A stretch of DNA of 64,000 nt, from contig JBJTOK010000065.1 in assembly GCA_046074525.1 (NCBI GenBank), positions 23,323-87,322 on the forward strand. Reading direction: 5' to 3'. Both the position numbers and the translations under genes were made by a program. Positions within the stretch are counted from its first letter, which is position 1. Every line of letters begins with the position of its first letter. Below, piece after piece: positions 8,832 to 17,115 of this stretch. The notes beneath the pieces were generated by a model, which saw only the letters and a program-made list of their open reading frames with translations, searched no databases and had not been told where the DNA came from. This DNA comes from JAHEZL01 sp046074525 (GTDB lineage Bacteria; Bacteroidota; Bacteroidia; Flavobacteriales_C; GCA-002722245).

Positions 8832-10527
8832 GGCTACGTTTTGTTAATTTTTCAATTTTACTTTTCAGCTTTAGCTCCACTTTATTGATCTTCTGGAGAG
8901 TTTGCTGCTTATTAAAATTCATCTTCTCTATCTTCTGAACCTGTCCGAGAGCTTCTTCCAAACGCATTAAACGCTCGTACTTCTCACTCTTTTTTGCAAG
9001 TTTATATTCAGAAAGAGCCCACAAATATACAATTTCATCCTGATATTTACCCATCCTTCCCTCTATTAAATACTTTTGAGCTTGCATCCTTACCCATTCG
9101 TACTGTTTATCCTTGTATTGTGAGCGGAAGAGCGACAGTGGATGCTTGTCCATTTCCCTTTCCGCGGAAGCTAGTAATTTCGAAGCTTTTTGCTCGTAAG
9201 GCGTTCCTTTTACTTTCGCTTCTTTATCCTTAAATCCGATAACAATCTTCTGGTATTTCTCATAGAGACCAAGCATTGGCGATTTAGCTGCCGACTGCAA
9301 TTCAGCCTCCAGTCCTTTCAAGAGGTAACGCGGTGCAATGACTTCATCATTGGTGAGCGTTGCATATTCATAATAATAGCGCGCAGCTTTATCAAAGTCG
9401 AGCAGATTGTAATATTCATCACCAAGCACCGATGGCAGCTTAACTATGGTTTTCTCAGCATTTTTGTACTTGCCTTCTATCTCCGAATAGAACTGTGACT
9501 TCACAAAAGCCTCATTGCTTTGATAAGAATCAAAAAGCGACCTGAATTTCTTAAGTTCAGCAGCACGCTGGTCAGGTTCAACGGTCAGAGCATGCTGATA
9601 CTGTCCCTTCAGTTTATAATAAATAATTTCGGCTGTTTTATCAGAAAAATCATCTGAAGCCAGCAATTGATCGAAGCCTTTTGCCGACTGCACATAATCG
9701 CCTTTACTGAAGTAATACACCGGTAATTTGAAGCGGAGCGATTTCACTCTCTCGGCACTTTTCACCCTTATTTTTTCGAGTTCAGCAATCTTCTCTGATT
9801 TTGGGTGACTCTTGATGAATTTATCAATATATACCGGCACCTGACGGAAGCGCTCTATTTGCTTTTCCTCAATACTCTTATCAGCATAATTGTAGGAAGC
9901 GATCACCATCATATAATGAACATCTTCTGTGTGCTTTGAATCGGGAAACTCGCGACAGAAATTATCACCCGACACCATACTGGAGTGAAACTCCCCTATT
10001 TTATAGTACAATTTAGTGGTTTCATAGGCCTTTCTTTCCAGCTTATACTGCAGCTCATCAACATGCTGATTGGCCTTTTCAGCGAAAGCTCCTTTAGGAT
10101 ATTTCTCAAGCAATAACTGAAACTCATCAATCGCCCTGCCTGTATATTCCTGGTCGAGCTGGTAACTTGGAGAAGAATTCATGTAGCACAATCCAATGAG
10201 ATACTGCATTTCCTCAGCGTACTTACTTAATGGGAAAGATTGTAAAAAGCGACGGGCTTCTGCGGCTGCTCCAAAATAATCATCAAGATAATAATCGGAA
10301 TAAACCATATAATAGAAAACCTCTTCGGTTTTCGAGGTTCCCCTGTATGCTCCCAGCAACTCCCTGAAAAGCTCTGCCGAGCGGTCGTACTGCTTTTTTC
10401 CGTAGTACTTATGAGCCATTTCATATTTGTAGTCGTAGCTCGTGCTTTGTTGCACTTTTTTATAGCTGTCGCAGGCACCGAAAACAAACAGTAAAAGAGA
10501 AAGGAAAATAAACTTCTTAAAAATCAT
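8812..10527 (-). CDS. bamD: BamD-like outer-membrane assembly lipoprotein, about twice normal length
   Basis: A 571-residue lipoprotein: signal peptide with lipobox FGAC (Cys19), then tetratricopeptide-like helix pairs. The first 270 or so residues match BamD, with YKKGKQYD-like YYGKKQYDRSAELFRELL and LLEKYPKGAFAEKANQHVDELQYKLERKAYETTKLYYK. BamD works with BamA to insert beta-barrel proteins in the outer membrane. Typical BamD has about 240-290 residues; here a further 290 residues of helical, Lys/Glu-rich repeats continue in the same frame with no stop between. The operon position before rpoZ supports the BamD assignment. What the second half does is unknown. Confidence 0.8.
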   Translation of the reverse strand: MIFKKFIFLSLLLFVFGACDSYKKVQQSTSYDYKYEMAHKYYGKKQYDRSAELFRELLGAYRGTSKTEEVFYYMVYSDYYLDDYFGAAAEARRFLQSFPLSKYAEEMQYLIGLCYMNSSPSYQLDQEYTGRAIDEFQLLLEKYPKGAFAEKANQHVDELQYKLERKAYETTKLYYKIGEFHSSMVSGDNFCREFPDSKHTEDVHYMMVIASYNYADKSIEEKQIERFRQVPVYIDKFIKSHPKSEKIAELEKIRVKSAERVKSLRFKLPVYYFSKGDYVQSAKGFDQLLASDDFSDKTAEIIYYKLKGQYQHALTVEPDQRAAELKKFRSLFDSYQSNEAFVKSQFYSEIEGKYKNAEKTIVKLPSVLGDEYYNLLDFDKAARYYYEYATLTNDEVIAPRYLLKGLEAELQSAAKSPMLGLYEKYQKIVIGFKDKEAKVKGTPYEQKASKLLASAEREMDKHPLSLFRSQYKDKQYEWVRMQAQKYLIEGRMGKYQDEIVYLWALSEYKLAKKSEKYERLMRLEEALGQVQKIEKMNFNKQQTLQKINKVELKLKSKIEKLTKRSHGLQKN

Positions 10528-10566
10528 GCGTCAAAAATAGCTAAATCAGTTCAGCAAACGTAAAGC

Positions 10567-11418
10567 TTAGGACATTATTTCAATAGCCATCTGCTGAGCC
10601 TCGGAAAACAAGGATTTATTGATAGGTAAAACATGGCTTTTTGACTCCAGGAAGCTTACAATATTCTCCGTAGCCATGTTGCCTACAAGATCATCTTTCG
10701 CCATCGGACAGCCACCAAAACCCTTGATAGCGCCATCAAATCGTCGGCACCCCGCTTCATACGCCGCCTGCATCTTTTCCTCCCAGTTGTTCGGATGGCT
10801 ATGCAAATGAACCCCCAGCTCTACACCCGGCAAATTTTTCACCAGTGTCCCCATCAGGTTTTTAATGGAAGCTGAATTGGAACTGCCAATGGTATCCGAC
10901 ACCGCCATGATGCCTACGCCCATTTCTTTCAACCGAAGCGCCCATTCCAGAACGATTTCGCTGCTCCAATCTTCTCCGTAAGGATTTCCAAAAGCCATGG
11001 ATAAATAAACCACTGCTTTTTTATTGGAGTTAGCACACAAATCGAGAATGCTTTTCACCCTATCCAACGACTGCTCACGGGTGGAATTGGTATTTCTCAG
11101 CTGAAACTGTTCGGACACCGAAAAGGGAAATCCGAGGTAAGCGATCTCATTGAATTTACAGGCATCCTCGGCACCGCGCTCATTGGCAATGATGGCGAGA
11201 AGTTGTGTTTTACCCGAGAAATCGAGTTTGCCCAACACTTCTGCCGTATCTTTCAATTGCGGAATGGCTTTGGGCGATACAAAACTGCCGAAATCAAGAA
11301 TATCGAAACCCACTTTCAACAGAAGATTCAAATATTCCGCCTTCTTTTCGGTAGGAATAAAATCGTGGAGCCCTTGCATGGCATCCCTCGGACATTCTAT
11401 TAAGGTAATTTTTTCCAT
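10567..11418 (-). CDS. hydroxymethylglutaryl-CoA lyase
   Basis: A 283-residue TIM-barrel enzyme of the HMGL-like family, which splits 3-hydroxy-3-methylglutaryl-CoA to acetoacetate and acetyl-CoA in leucine breakdown. Visible are the first-strand signature IECPRDAMQGL, the metal-site histidines in GVHLHSH and the catalytic-cysteine loop GFGGCPMAKDDLVGNMATEN. Its start overlaps the stop of pyrD by one base. No other leucine-degradation gene is present, so the exact substrate (HMG-CoA or a related acyl-CoA) is not fixed by context. Confidence 0.85.
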   Translation of the reverse strand: MEKITLIECPRDAMQGLHDFIPTEKKAEYLNLLLKVGFDILDFGSFVSPKAIPQLKDTAEVLGKLDFSGKTQLLAIIANERGAEDACKFNEIAYLGFPFSVSEQFQLRNTNSTREQSLDRVKSILDLCANSNKKAVVYLSMAFGNPYGEDWSSEIVLEWALRLKEMGVGIMAVSDTIGSSNSASIKNLMGTLVKNLPGVELGVHLHSHPNNWEEKMQAAYEAGCRRFDGAIKGFGGCPMAKDDLVGNMATENIVSFLESKSHVLPINKSLFSEAQQMAIEIMS

Positions 11419-12449
11419 TATTTGGAGGCCAGAGCCTTGTTGATTTCCTTGATTAATCCCGGACCTTCATAAATGAAGCCAGTGTACAATTGCACCAAAG
11501 CAGCTCCGGCATTGAGTTTTTCAATAGCATCAGCCGCAGAATGAATCCCCCCTACAGCAATCACCGGAATTTCCTTGCCCAAACGCTGACAAAGATACGC
11601 CACCACTTCGGTAGAACGCTTAGTTAAAGGTTTTCCGCTTAAGCCGCCGGCACCTATTTGATCCACCACCGATTTATCGGTACGCAGTCCATCACGACTG
11701 ATAGTAGTATTGGTGGCTATAATTCCGGCCAGCCTGACTTCCTTAGCTATAGAAACAATGTCGTCGAGCTGCGTATCCGTCAAATCCGGAGCTATTTTCA
11801 GCAACAATGGCTTAGGCTTCTCTTTTGAATTATTGATATTTTGCAGTTTCAGGAGGATGTTTTTCAGCGAATCTTTGTCTTGCAATTCACGGAGTCCCGG
11901 CGTATTGGGAGAGCTTACGTTCACCACGAAATAATCCACATCGTTGAAAAGTGCATGGAAGCATTTTTCATAATCATTAACAGCCTCTTCGTTGGGCGTC
12001 ACCTTGTTTTTACCGATGTTGCCACCGATGATCAGTGAAGGATTTCTCTTTTTCAGTCGGAGAACAGCTGCATCAACCCCTTCATTATTGAAGCCCATTC
12101 TATTGATCAAAGCTACGTCTTCTGGCAAACGGAAAGAGCGTGGTTGCGGATTTCCTGGCTGACCGACAGGTGTGAGCGTGCCGATCTCCACAAAGCCGAA
12201 ACCAAAACAAGCCAGTTCATCAAAGAGCTTTGCATCTTTATCGAAACCGGCTGCCAACCCCACCGGATTTGGGAATTTCAATCCGAAAACTGTGCGTTCC
12301 AATTTCGGATTTTCATATTTATATATTCTCCTGATTATAGGTTTTACCAAAGGAATCCTGCACAAAAACTTAATGCCCGAAAAGGCAATATGATGCGCTT
12401 TCTCAGGCTGGAAGCGAAACAGGATTGGTTTAATGAGCTGTTTATACAT
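11418..12449 (-). CDS. pyrD: dihydroorotate dehydrogenase (quinone), class 2
   Basis: A 343-residue enzyme oxidising dihydroorotate to orotate in pyrimidine synthesis, passing electrons to quinone. The N-terminal helix pair (LIKPILFRFQPEKAHHIAF) that contacts the membrane marks class 2. The FMN barrel shows NPVGLAAGFDKDA, GFGFVEIGTLTPVGQPGNP, the catalytic-serine segment NVSSPNTPGLRELQ and the phosphate-binding AVGGIHSAADA. One base overlaps on both sides join it to ispH and HMG-CoA lyase in a minus-strand unit. Confidence 0.96.
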   Translation of the reverse strand: MYKQLIKPILFRFQPEKAHHIAFSGIKFLCRIPLVKPIIRRIYKYENPKLERTVFGLKFPNPVGLAAGFDKDAKLFDELACFGFGFVEIGTLTPVGQPGNPQPRSFRLPEDVALINRMGFNNEGVDAAVLRLKKRNPSLIIGGNIGKNKVTPNEEAVNDYEKCFHALFNDVDYFVVNVSSPNTPGLRELQDKDSLKNILLKLQNINNSKEKPKPLLLKIAPDLTDTQLDDIVSIAKEVRLAGIIATNTTISRDGLRTDKSVVDQIGAGGLSGKPLTKRSTEVVAYLCQRLGKEIPVIAVGGIHSAADAIEKLNAGAALVQLYTGFIYEGPGLIKEINKALASK

Positions 12450-13696
12450 TAGTCAACTTTATTCTCTGCTAAATTTTCTTCAAATTTTCTCATTACATCT
12501 TCCACAGGCAGGGTATTTTTATAATATCCCAAAAGCTTCTGCAATACTTTATCAACGGTGGAATCCGGACAAGAGGCACCCGAAGTGAGGATGATATTCA
12601 AGACTTCCTTTTGTGGAAGAAAATCCTTTGTCATCACATGCTTTTTATCGTGATAAAGAAAATGACGAATCAGGTCGTCACTTTCAATTTCCTTTTCCGA
12701 AGAGATGAAATAAGTTGGAAATTTTGTTTCGCATAACTCCACCAAATGCGTAGTATTAGAGCTGTTGTAACCTCCCACCACAATGGCAATATCTGCTGGC
12801 AATTCCATTAAGGCGTATGTAGCACTCTGGTTATCGTTAGTGGCATAACATAATGAATCTCGAGTATCAGCAAAGACTTCCTTGAAATCCTCCACTTCAA
12901 AAACATTCTCCATCACGCCTTTCAGATACGAAGCAATGTCCTTGGTTTCAGTGGCAAGCATTGTTGTTTGATTCACAACACCGATGCGTTTCAGATGTTT
13001 TTCCACATCAAAGTCCAGGGAATACTTGCCTTTGAAAATCTGATAAAATTGTTCCTTAGGAATTTCACCGGATATAATTTTAGCTAGCAATTCAGCTTCT
13101 TCGTGGTCGCGAAGAATGAGCGCCGGACCATATTTCATTGCATGTGAAAAAGTAGCACGGGTTTCCTCATGGTTGTGTTTTCCATGAATGAGGATGGTAT
13201 AATTATCATCTCCCAAGCGCTTCGACATTTTCCAAACCCTTTCCACGAAAGGACAGGTAGTGTTGTAGCGATATGGATCAATATTGAGACTCTTCAGTTT
13301 TTCTTCTATTTCGAGGGTAGTACCGAAAGCGGGAATCACTACGATGTCATCCGACTTCAGTTCGCTCCACTCCACGATGGGATCGCCAAGCGTATCCATC
13401 AGGAACCGCACCCCCCTGTTGACTAAATCCTTGTTTACTTCCGGATTGTGTATCATTTCGGAAAGAAGGAAAATGCGTTTATCCGGATTTTCCTCTATGG
13501 CGCGGTAAGCTATTTCAATAGCGTTTTCAACACCGTAGCAAAAGCCGAAATGGCGGGCGATGAAAAAGCGCACGGGTCCGAAATCCAGCACTGTGGGAGA
13601 GTAATCCTTTTTACGCGGATCGGCGTTCTTACGCAACTCCTTAATGCGGGAGATGATCGGACTTCTGTAAAATTCAGGGACGTCAAATTTTTTCAT
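12449..13696 (-). CDS. ispH: 4-hydroxy-3-methylbut-2-enyl diphosphate reductase
   Basis: A 415-residue iron-sulfur enzyme of the last step of the MEP isoprenoid pathway, making IPP and DMAPP. The three cluster cysteines are visible in FCYGVENA, TCPFVERVW and GASCPDSTVDKVL; the substrate-binding histidines are in IHNPEVN and HGKHNHEET. It is about 100 residues longer than the E. coli enzyme, fitting the longer IspH form also known from cyanobacteria and plastids. It heads a unit with pyrD and HMG-CoA lyase. Confidence 0.95.
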   Translation of the reverse strand: MKKFDVPEFYRSPIISRIKELRKNADPRKKDYSPTVLDFGPVRFFIARHFGFCYGVENAIEIAYRAIEENPDKRIFLLSEMIHNPEVNKDLVNRGVRFLMDTLGDPIVEWSELKSDDIVVIPAFGTTLEIEEKLKSLNIDPYRYNTTCPFVERVWKMSKRLGDDNYTILIHGKHNHEETRATFSHAMKYGPALILRDHEEAELLAKIISGEIPKEQFYQIFKGKYSLDFDVEKHLKRIGVVNQTTMLATETKDIASYLKGVMENVFEVEDFKEVFADTRDSLCYATNDNQSATYALMELPADIAIVVGGYNSSNTTHLVELCETKFPTYFISSEKEIESDDLIRHFLYHDKKHVMTKDFLPQKEVLNIILTSGASCPDSTVDKVLQKLLGYYKNTLPVEDVMRKFEENLAENKVD

Positions 13697-13789
13697 TGCT
13701 TTTCAATCGTAAACAAAAATAATGATAATGCGCCTACGAAAAGAAAAAACCTTCTATATTTATCAAGAGTATAATTCACAACAATTGTT

Positions 13790-14245
13790 ATGATGAAACT
13801 GGCCTTTATTTTTTGTGCGGGAATAGTATTAATCACGGGCTTTTCGGCTCCTGCGGGAAATTGCAAACTGGAGTACAACGGGTTTTATTACTCCCCTATC
13901 GATACCGACTACGTGGCTTACCTCAAATTTTACTCCGATGGCACTGTACTGCACACCACTTCTATTGAAAACATTGAAGAAGTAAGCAAGTTCTTCACCA
14001 AGGAGTACGAGAAAAAAATGCTGTCGGGAAACTATTCTTTTGGCAATTGCAACGTTTCGTTCAATGTGGTGGGAAAAACAGGCGGAATGAAATTTTCAGG
14101 AAGTTTGGAAGGCGACACTCTCTACCTCAAAGCCACTAACAGCAACAACCACACTTCATCCCATATGAAGTTTGCTTACTACGAAAAAATGCCTGAGCCT
14201 AAAAAGAAGAAGGATAAAAAGGAGAAAGAAAAGAAAAAGAATTAA
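13790..14245 (+). CDS. small secreted protein of unknown function with lysine-rich tail
   Basis: A 151-residue protein with a signal peptide (about 1-22, ending GFSAPAG) and a beta-rich mature domain with two cysteines (NCKLEY and FGNCNV) that could form a disulfide. The pattern FYYSPIDTDYVAYLKFYSDGTVLHT resembles small lipocalin-like domains that compare a sample with an unmodified form, but I do not recognise a named family. The last 20 residues are nearly all Lys and Glu. It is divergent from ispH, and its TAA stop shares bases with the TAA of comEC on the other strand. Confidence 0.75.
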   Translation: MMKLAFIFCAGIVLITGFSAPAGNCKLEYNGFYYSPIDTDYVAYLKFYSDGTVLHTTSIENIEEVSKFFTKEYEKKMLSGNYSFGNCNVSFNVVGKTGGMKFSGSLEGDTLYLKATNSNNHTSSHMKFAYYEKMPEPKKKKDKKEKEKKKN

Positions 14246-15741
14246 GCACTCAGCAGCGACAACAGTAAGGTCCCAACACCTGAAAAAAGAAAAATGTTGA
14301 GCCTGTAAAATCCGTATTGCAGAAAAAAACCTAAACTCACCGCGTACAAAACCCAGCACAAAAGTGACGTCACCACTACAGGCACAGTTGTATAAGGCCA
14401 ATGGCAAAGCGTGATGCAAAACCAATCCATGAACAACACCTGGTGATCGATTACCCACGACAAAACCCCATTGACCGGCAATAGCAAGAAAACGATTCCT
14501 GCATACATCAGCAAAGCAACAACCGGTACTATCACTAAGTTGGCCAAAACAAAATATACCGACAAGTACTCAAAATAATACACCAGAAAAGGAAGTAAAG
14601 TGATTTGCACCGCTATACTGAGAAAAACCAAATCAACAACGCTTTTCACCACAACTTTTTTCGGCCTACAGAAATCCTGAAAAAAAGGCAAAATGAAAAT
14701 AATTCCCAGCATGGCAGCGTAAGTCAGCTGGAAACCGATATCATATAAATACAAAGGATTAATCAATAAAATCACAAACGCCGAGAGACAAGTGGTATGC
14801 AACAATGTATTGCTGCGTCCTATCGCCTTCGCAATAACATACAACGAAAACATAATCGCTGAGCGCAATACCGGCGGGGAAAAACCCACCATCCAGCAGT
14901 AAAACCAAATCAGCAAAAGCACCAGAACTATTGACAAAACGGACCTCCGACTCAAAACCAGTCCCAACATCCAGCTGATGATGATATATATCACTCCCAC
15001 ATGCAATCCCGACACCGAAAGAATGTGTGAAACACCAAGCACAGCATAATCCTCTTTTGTTCGTTTATCAATATATCCCCTGTCACCTATCAGCAGCGAT
15101 AACAAAAGCGCTTTGGATTTTACAGATAAATCCGAAGCGCCAATTTTCCTGTGCGACAGGTTATACAACCAGTAGAGCCAGCTTCGGTTTTTGCGCACTT
15201 CCACTTCATCACGGAGATACATTTTGTAATAAATACCCTGTCGCAAAAGATAGAGATCCCAGGGTGAAGGTTCATGCCCGGGACGTAGCAGAGGAAAAAC
15301 CTCTATATCGTGCAAAAGCAATGTATCTCCCTTCTCCAGTGTCGAAGCATTAGCGCTATCCATATTCACCAAAACATCAAATTCATTCTCCTTATCAAAA
15401 GCAGGCGCTACCGTCCAACAGCCCTTTTCAGTGAATTTCAAACCTTCATCTATTTTCAATTGCAAGGCTGAAAAATATAGTTTTTCCGTTGGTGGCGGCA
15501 ACTGTTCAGCATTCAGAATCACATTCATTTTCCCGAGAAAGAAAAAGCATAAACCAATAAAAATTGTGCGTAATGAAAGTCGAATGCTTTCTATTGAGAA
15601 TTTGAGCTTATCAGAAAAACGCAACAACAGGAAAACCAGCAGCAGAAAAGATACTGCGCCGACAATCATTTCTATTGCCACACCGATACCAGCAATAAAG
15701 AACAATAAAGGAAGAGCTACAACAGAGCTTCCGGATTTCAT
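14242..15741 (-). CDS. comEC: ComEC/Rec2-family DNA uptake channel, without the nuclease-like domain
   Basis: A 499-residue inner-membrane protein. Two helices start the protein, an OB-like periplasmic part follows (about 75-190), then the competence core with VLGVSHILSVSGLHVGVIY, SPPVLRSAIMF and NPLYLYDIGFQLTYAAMLG. The family moves single-stranded DNA into the cytoplasm during transformation. The C-terminal metallo-beta-lactamase domain of B. subtilis and other ComECs is absent, and the protein is shorter than the 650-700 residues I recall for many Bacteroidota. The ATG at 15741 gives a reasonable start. Whether the strain is competent cannot be told. Confidence 0.85.
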   Translation of the reverse strand: MKSGSSVVALPLLFFIAGIGVAIEMIVGAVSFLLLVFLLLRFSDKLKFSIESIRLSLRTIFIGLCFFFLGKMNVILNAEQLPPPTEKLYFSALQLKIDEGLKFTEKGCWTVAPAFDKENEFDVLVNMDSANASTLEKGDTLLLHDIEVFPLLRPGHEPSPWDLYLLRQGIYYKMYLRDEVEVRKNRSWLYWLYNLSHRKIGASDLSVKSKALLLSLLIGDRGYIDKRTKEDYAVLGVSHILSVSGLHVGVIYIIISWMLGLVLSRRSVLSIVLVLLLIWFYCWMVGFSPPVLRSAIMFSLYVIAKAIGRSNTLLHTTCLSAFVILLINPLYLYDIGFQLTYAAMLGIIFILPFFQDFCRPKKVVVKSVVDLVFLSIAVQITLLPFLVYYFEYLSVYFVLANLVIVPVVALLMYAGIVFLLLPVNGVLSWVIDHQVLFMDWFCITLCHWPYTTVPVVVTSLLCWVLYAVSLGFFLQYGFYRLNIFLFSGVGTLLLSLLSA

Positions 15742-15861
15742 GTTTAATAATTAGGCGGTGTGAAAATAAAAAGCAGAAAGAAAAGCGCCCCTTATTTGTT
15801 TTCACAAAGAATAAACAAAAAAGAAAAATAAGGTGAGTTTTAGATATTATGTTTTTCGCAA

Positions 15862-15958
15862 AGGGCGATAGGTCCTTGCTTTGTCAGGATGACAGACACG
15901 TGATTATGCGCGATTGGACCACATTTGTTATCCTGACGAAGGAAGGACCTATCGCCCT
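15862..15958. repeat. paired inverted repeat (family A)
   Basis: Arms at 15862-15894 and 15924-15958 are inverted copies, identical for the first 16 bases (AGGGCGATAGGTCCTT) and near-identical beyond, with a loop of about 29 bases. It lies in the 225-base gap upstream of comEC and downstream of the SpoIID gene. The rest of the gap is AT-rich with no other recognisable element. Confidence 0.8.
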
Positions 15959-15966
15959 ATATTTCT

Positions 15967-17115
15967 TTACTCTTCCCTGAAAAATTCCAGCGCATTAATA
16001 TTCACTATAAACACTCCCGTGAAATAGTATTGAATGATCTGGTTGTAGGCATACCCCTGCTTGGCCATCTGCATGGCGCCTTCCTGACAGAGACCTACAC
16101 CATGACCATAACCTCTTCCATGAATCAACACCGAATCATTCTGCATCTCTACTTTAAAATAAGCCGATTTCAGTTTCAAATCGTTGCGCATTTTTGTAGT
16201 ACGCACAGCCTTGCCCGGAAAATAAAAGGAAATCTGGCGGGCTTCCGGAGAAACATATACTTCCTCGCCTTCAACAACAGAATCTAATTCGGCGGGGACA
16301 TCCAGACTTTTCAAATATTTTGTCCACTGGTCTTTAGTCAGCACTTTTTCCCATTGTGCATTTTTACTTTTGGTGCAAAAAGTATCTTTCACCGAGCGCA
16401 GATACGGCAATGGCGTTAGCCACACATCTTCGGAGTTACAGGTTTCTCCGCCGCAATTAGAATGGAAAGTAGCATTGATCAGCTCCAGCTTTTCATCTGT
16501 AATGATGAGTCCGTCGGTAGCTGTTGTCGCCTTTCTGATATCTGCTATTTTAAAGCTTTTGCTGTAGTAAGCCTGACAGTGTACATTATCGCAGAGATTG
16601 AATCCTTCGGCAGCGTGACGATCCAGATTTTTAAGGGCGTAGGTGCGGCACAATATCGCCTGCAGCTTGAAATATTCAGGAGAAACCCGCAGTCCGGCCT
16701 CCGATTCCACCACCCCCGCTACATAATGTTCCAGTTCCACTTCATTGAGCAGTAAAATACTTTTGCCTTCCGTTTTGCAAACCAGGTTATCTTCATATAC
16801 CCGCTGCTCCCCAGCCACACCAATCTTGAAATTATTGAGGTACTCCTCACCCTTCAAGCGGAAAGCAGAAAGCATTTTTGATCCCCCTTTATAATGTACA
16901 CGGATCTTACTTCCTTCCACACTGAATTTAATTGTCTCCCCCTGCTTGAAAGAAGCCAGCTTCGAACTGTCGCTCCATAAAGAATAAACACCCCGACTCA
17001 CATTAACTGTGGCCGAATGTACCGTTTTCAATGAGTATATACTGATCAGGAGAGGATGTGCGGAAAGAGAAGCAACGAAAAAAAAGGAAAGAAAAAGGAA
17101 AATTCTTTTAAGCAT
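15967..17115 (-). CDS. SpoIID/LytB-domain protein
   Basis: A 382-residue secreted protein with signal peptide (about 1-19, VASLSAHP). The SpoIID/LytB core is clear: YVAGVVESEAG, a central LQAILCRTYALKN and the C-terminal GRGYGHGVGLCQEGAMQMAKQG. In spore formers SpoIID cleaves peptidoglycan stripped of its peptides; in Gram-negative bacteria related proteins are amidase enhancers or lytic transglycosylases of unclear role. The start overlaps the end of lpxB by 8 bases, so the two are probably co-transcribed. Confidence 0.88.
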   Translation of the reverse strand: MLKRIFLFLSFFFVASLSAHPLLISIYSLKTVHSATVNVSRGVYSLWSDSSKLASFKQGETIKFSVEGSKIRVHYKGGSKMLSAFRLKGEEYLNNFKIGVAGEQRVYEDNLVCKTEGKSILLLNEVELEHYVAGVVESEAGLRVSPEYFKLQAILCRTYALKNLDRHAAEGFNLCDNVHCQAYYSKSFKIADIRKATTATDGLIITDEKLELINATFHSNCGGETCNSEDVWLTPLPYLRSVKDTFCTKSKNAQWEKVLTKDQWTKYLKSLDVPAELDSVVEGEEVYVSPEARQISFYFPGKAVRTTKMRNDLKLKSAYFKVEMQNDSVLIHGRGYGHGVGLCQEGAMQMAKQGYAYNQIIQYYFTGVFIVNINALEFFREE

